Positions 13,739 to 14,898 of a stretch of 14,898 bases of DNA are shown one piece after another. The stretch's first letter is position 1. The number at the start of each line of letters is the position of its first letter. Source of the stretch: Bacillota bacterium (GTDB lineage: Bacteria; Bacillota; Clostridia; Lachnospirales; Lachnospiraceae). A program made the position numbers and the translations under genes. The stretch lies in NCBI GenBank assembly GCA_023392995.1, contig JAEWMZ010000416.1:1-14898 (forward strand), given 5' to 3'. The notes beneath the pieces were generated by a model. It saw nothing but the letters and a program-made list of their open reading frames with translations. It was not told the DNA's origin and did not search any database.

Positions 13739-13998
13739 AAATGGCCTCCTATAAATGAGATATTTTTTATTACAAGCCTTATTATCTACTATTTTTATTT
13801 TTAATATGCATTCATCAACATTTATATTTAATTACAATTTAATATAAACTAGCACCAAACACTTACATAAATAAATTTACTAAACTCTCTCAAATATATT
13901 TATTGCATAATAATAGCATTTATATTATAATTAATGAGTGCACGAGGAAACTCGTTGCATATATAACCCCTTATTAATTATTTATACTCCCCTCATCG

Positions 13999-14031
13999 AA
14001 AAGACCGCATGGCTCCCCCTTGCGGTCTTTT
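13999..14031 (-). terminator. Terminator of the HAAS protein gene
   Basis: AAAAGACCGCA (13999-14009) pairs perfectly with TGCGGTCTTTT (14021-14031). A second hairpin, TATAGAAGC/GCTTCTATA (14038-14046/14052-14060), begins directly at the stop codon, so the gene ends in two stacked stem-loops. The rest of the gene-free stretch, 13739-13998, is AT-rich and shows no gene. Confidence 0.9.
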
Positions 14032-14060
14032 CACTATTATAGAAGCTATTAGCTTCTATA

Positions 14061-14534
14061 TTAATTACGTTTTTTAAACATTGAGAACACCAATAATACA
14101 AGGATTATGGGTACAGCAAAGGCTGCTAAAAATCCAATCATTATTCTTCCTACAAAGAATAGAACGAAAAGAAATACTATAATGATGAGAATCAATAAGA
14201 TCTTGTGCCAAATTGTTAAATTTGTATCTATTTTTGCTTGTTTGTAATTGTCATTTTCTTGTTGCTTATAATCATCCTCTTCCATTTCTGATTGATAGCC
14301 GTAAGATCCTTGGAATCCAGTAAAGCGTTTCTTTTCCCTTGTAGCTTTTTCTGCTTCTATTATTGTTTTTGCTATCAATCTGGGATTTCCTAATTCCTGT
14401 AGAAGCCTTTCCTCTTCAGAAGGTCTGGAACTTATATATTGGTCATAATATCGGATATTATCCTCTATTACCTTAGGACTTACTTCGCCAATTAATGCTT
14501 GTCTTAAACCATCAAGAAACTTGTCTTTATCCAT
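14061..14534 (-). CDS. HAAS/DUF1700-type membrane protein
   Basis: This 157-residue protein has two parts. Residues 1-65 match the helical HAAS domain (MDKDKFLDGLRQALIGEVSPKVIEDNIRYYDQYI ... EEERLLQELGNPRLIAKTII). That domain often pairs with PadR-type regulators and is thought to act in membrane signalling. A charged, Gln/Tyr-rich linker follows (66-105), then two adjoining hydrophobic helices (about 108-152) ending in KKRN, so the C-terminus is probably cytoplasmic. The ATG at 14534 is preceded by AAAGGAGG, but with 13 intervening bases instead of the usual 5-9; no nearer start exists. It is transcribed from the promoter at 14561-14589. No PadR gene lies in the available sequence. Confidence 0.85.
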   Translation of the reverse strand: MDKDKFLDGLRQALIGEVSPKVIEDNIRYYDQYISSRPSEEERLLQELGNPRLIAKTIIEAEKATREKKRFTGFQGSYGYQSEMEEDDYKQQENDNYKQAKIDTNLTIWHKILLILIIIVFLFVLFFVGRIMIGFLAAFAVPIILVLLVFSMFKKRN

Positions 14535-14560
14535 ATGCTGCTGTCAGCCTCCTTTGGGCT

Positions 14561-14589
14561 ATTGTATCACAACGCTATAGATACGTAAA
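14561..14589 (-). promoter_or_regulatory. Promoter of the HAAS protein gene
   Basis: TTTACG (14589-14584), a 17-base spacer and TACAAT (14566-14561) on the minus strand. The start point would lie only a few bases before AAAGGAGG, giving a leader of about 20 bases. Confidence 0.6.
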
Positions 14590-14620
14590 TACATAATACT
14601 ATAAAGTAAAAAAATACATA

Positions 14621-14657
14621 AAAAATGCATTAAATACGTATCCGCATCTAATGCATT
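14621..14657 (-). terminator. Terminator of the right-hand tRNA cluster
   Basis: AATGCATTA (14624-14632) pairs with TAATGCATT (14649-14657), and an inner ATGCG/CGTAT stem closes a GATA loop. A run of T follows on the minus strand. It begins five bases after the 3' end of tRNA-Arg(ACG). Confidence 0.85.
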
Positions 14658-14662
14658 CAAAC

Positions 14663-14736
14663 TGTGTGCTAGAGGATTCGAACCCCCGACCTTCTGGTCC
14701 GTAGCCAGACGCTCTATCCAGCTGAGCTAAGCACAC
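14663..14736 (-). tRNA. tRNA-Arg(ACG)
   Basis: Acceptor GTGTGCT/AGCACAC, discriminator A. The anticodon stem TCTGG/CCAGA carries loop CTACGGA (anticodon ACG, whose A is normally deaminated to inosine by TadA). T-loop TTCGAAT. CCA is not encoded. It is the last tRNA of the cluster. Confidence 0.97.
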
Positions 14737-14756
14737 ATATCACTTGAAAAGAAAAA

Positions 14757-14787
14757 GCATTATTCTATATTATTTATAGAATAATGC
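14757..14787. repeat. Spacer stem-loop overlapping the tRNA-Leu 3' end
   Basis: GCATTATTCTATA (14757-14769) pairs perfectly with 14775-14787. The right arm takes in the last three bases of tRNA-Leu(TAA), so this 13-bp stem would compete with the acceptor stem in the precursor. Confidence 0.55.
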
Positions 14788-14870
14788 CGGCGACCGGAAT
14801 CGAACCGGTACGGGAGATTAGTCCCGCAGGATTTTAAGTCCTGTGCGTCTGCCAGTTCCGCCACGCCGGC
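14785..14870 (-). tRNA. tRNA-Leu(TAA)
   Basis: Acceptor GCCGGCG/CGCCGGC, discriminator A. The anticodon stem CAGGA/TCCTG carries loop CTTAAAA (anticodon TAA). The long variable arm has a GGGA/TCCC-type stem. T-loop TTCGATT. At 86 bases it is a class II tRNA as expected. CCA is not encoded. Confidence 0.97.
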
Positions 14871-14875
14871 ACAAA

Positions 14876-14898
14876 TGGGACCTATAGGGCTCGAACCT
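14876..14898 (-). tRNA. Partial tRNA (3' end only)
   Basis: Only the 3' end of a further tRNA is present: T-loop TTCGAGC, T-stem strand CCTAT, acceptor strand AGGTCCC and discriminator A. The matching 5' end should read GGGACCT. The anticodon lies outside the window, so the amino acid is not assigned. Confidence 0.8.

Overview
The window looks like chromosomal DNA from a low-GC, anaerobic Firmicute. A spore-forming member of the Lachnospiraceae (Clostridium cluster XIVa) is the best guess, from the AT-rich intergenic DNA, strong AGGAGG-type ribosome binding sites, KtrA/KtrB-type potassium transport genes, the rdgB-yfcE pair and tRNA genes without an encoded CCA end. The species is inferred, not proven. 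Every convincing gene lies on the minus strand, so the window reads from right to left.

Right end (14061-14898): a tRNA cluster (a truncated tRNA, tRNA-Leu(TAA), tRNA-Arg(ACG)) ends in a terminator. It is followed by a HAAS/DUF1700-type membrane protein with its own promoter. Next (12966-13738) come a short Ser/Asn-rich low-complexity protein and a single-domain rhodanese. Then comes an RlmL/YpsC-type rRNA guanine-N2 methyltransferase with its own promoter (11701-12858).

The 737-bp gap 10964-11700 has no conventional gene. It contains a 12-nt tandem repeat that reads as a tetrapeptide repeat on both strands, plus two hairpin terminators. A membrane-anchored N-acetylmuramoyl-L-alanine amidase follows (9671-10963). 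Then a 398-bp gap is filled by five nearly contiguous stem-loops, the most striking unexplained structure in the window. After it come rdgB/HAM1 (nucleotide-pool cleaning) and a YfcE-type phosphodiesterase.

A seven-tRNA operon (Pro-Gly-Arg-His-Gln-Lys-Leu, 7871 to 7008) follows. It is driven by a consensus TTGACA-17-TATAAT promoter and ends in a strong terminator. Below it lie an unrecognised 104-codon gene and a possible tiny ORF.

The left third is a potassium-transport locus: ktrB, ktrB, ktrA, a CNNM/CorC-family transporter gene, ktrA, then a terminator. Two KtrB membrane subunits (about four-fifths identical by eye) and two more diverged KtrA regulatory subunits could form alternative or mixed Ktr complexes. 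The first ktrB has an apparently long, foldable leader that does not match the ydaO c-di-AMP riboswitch. The left edge holds the 5' part of a choice-of-anchor A domain protein with no visible signal peptide.

Several start codons were placed inside the longest open frame, because a good ribosome binding site sits directly before an internal ATG.
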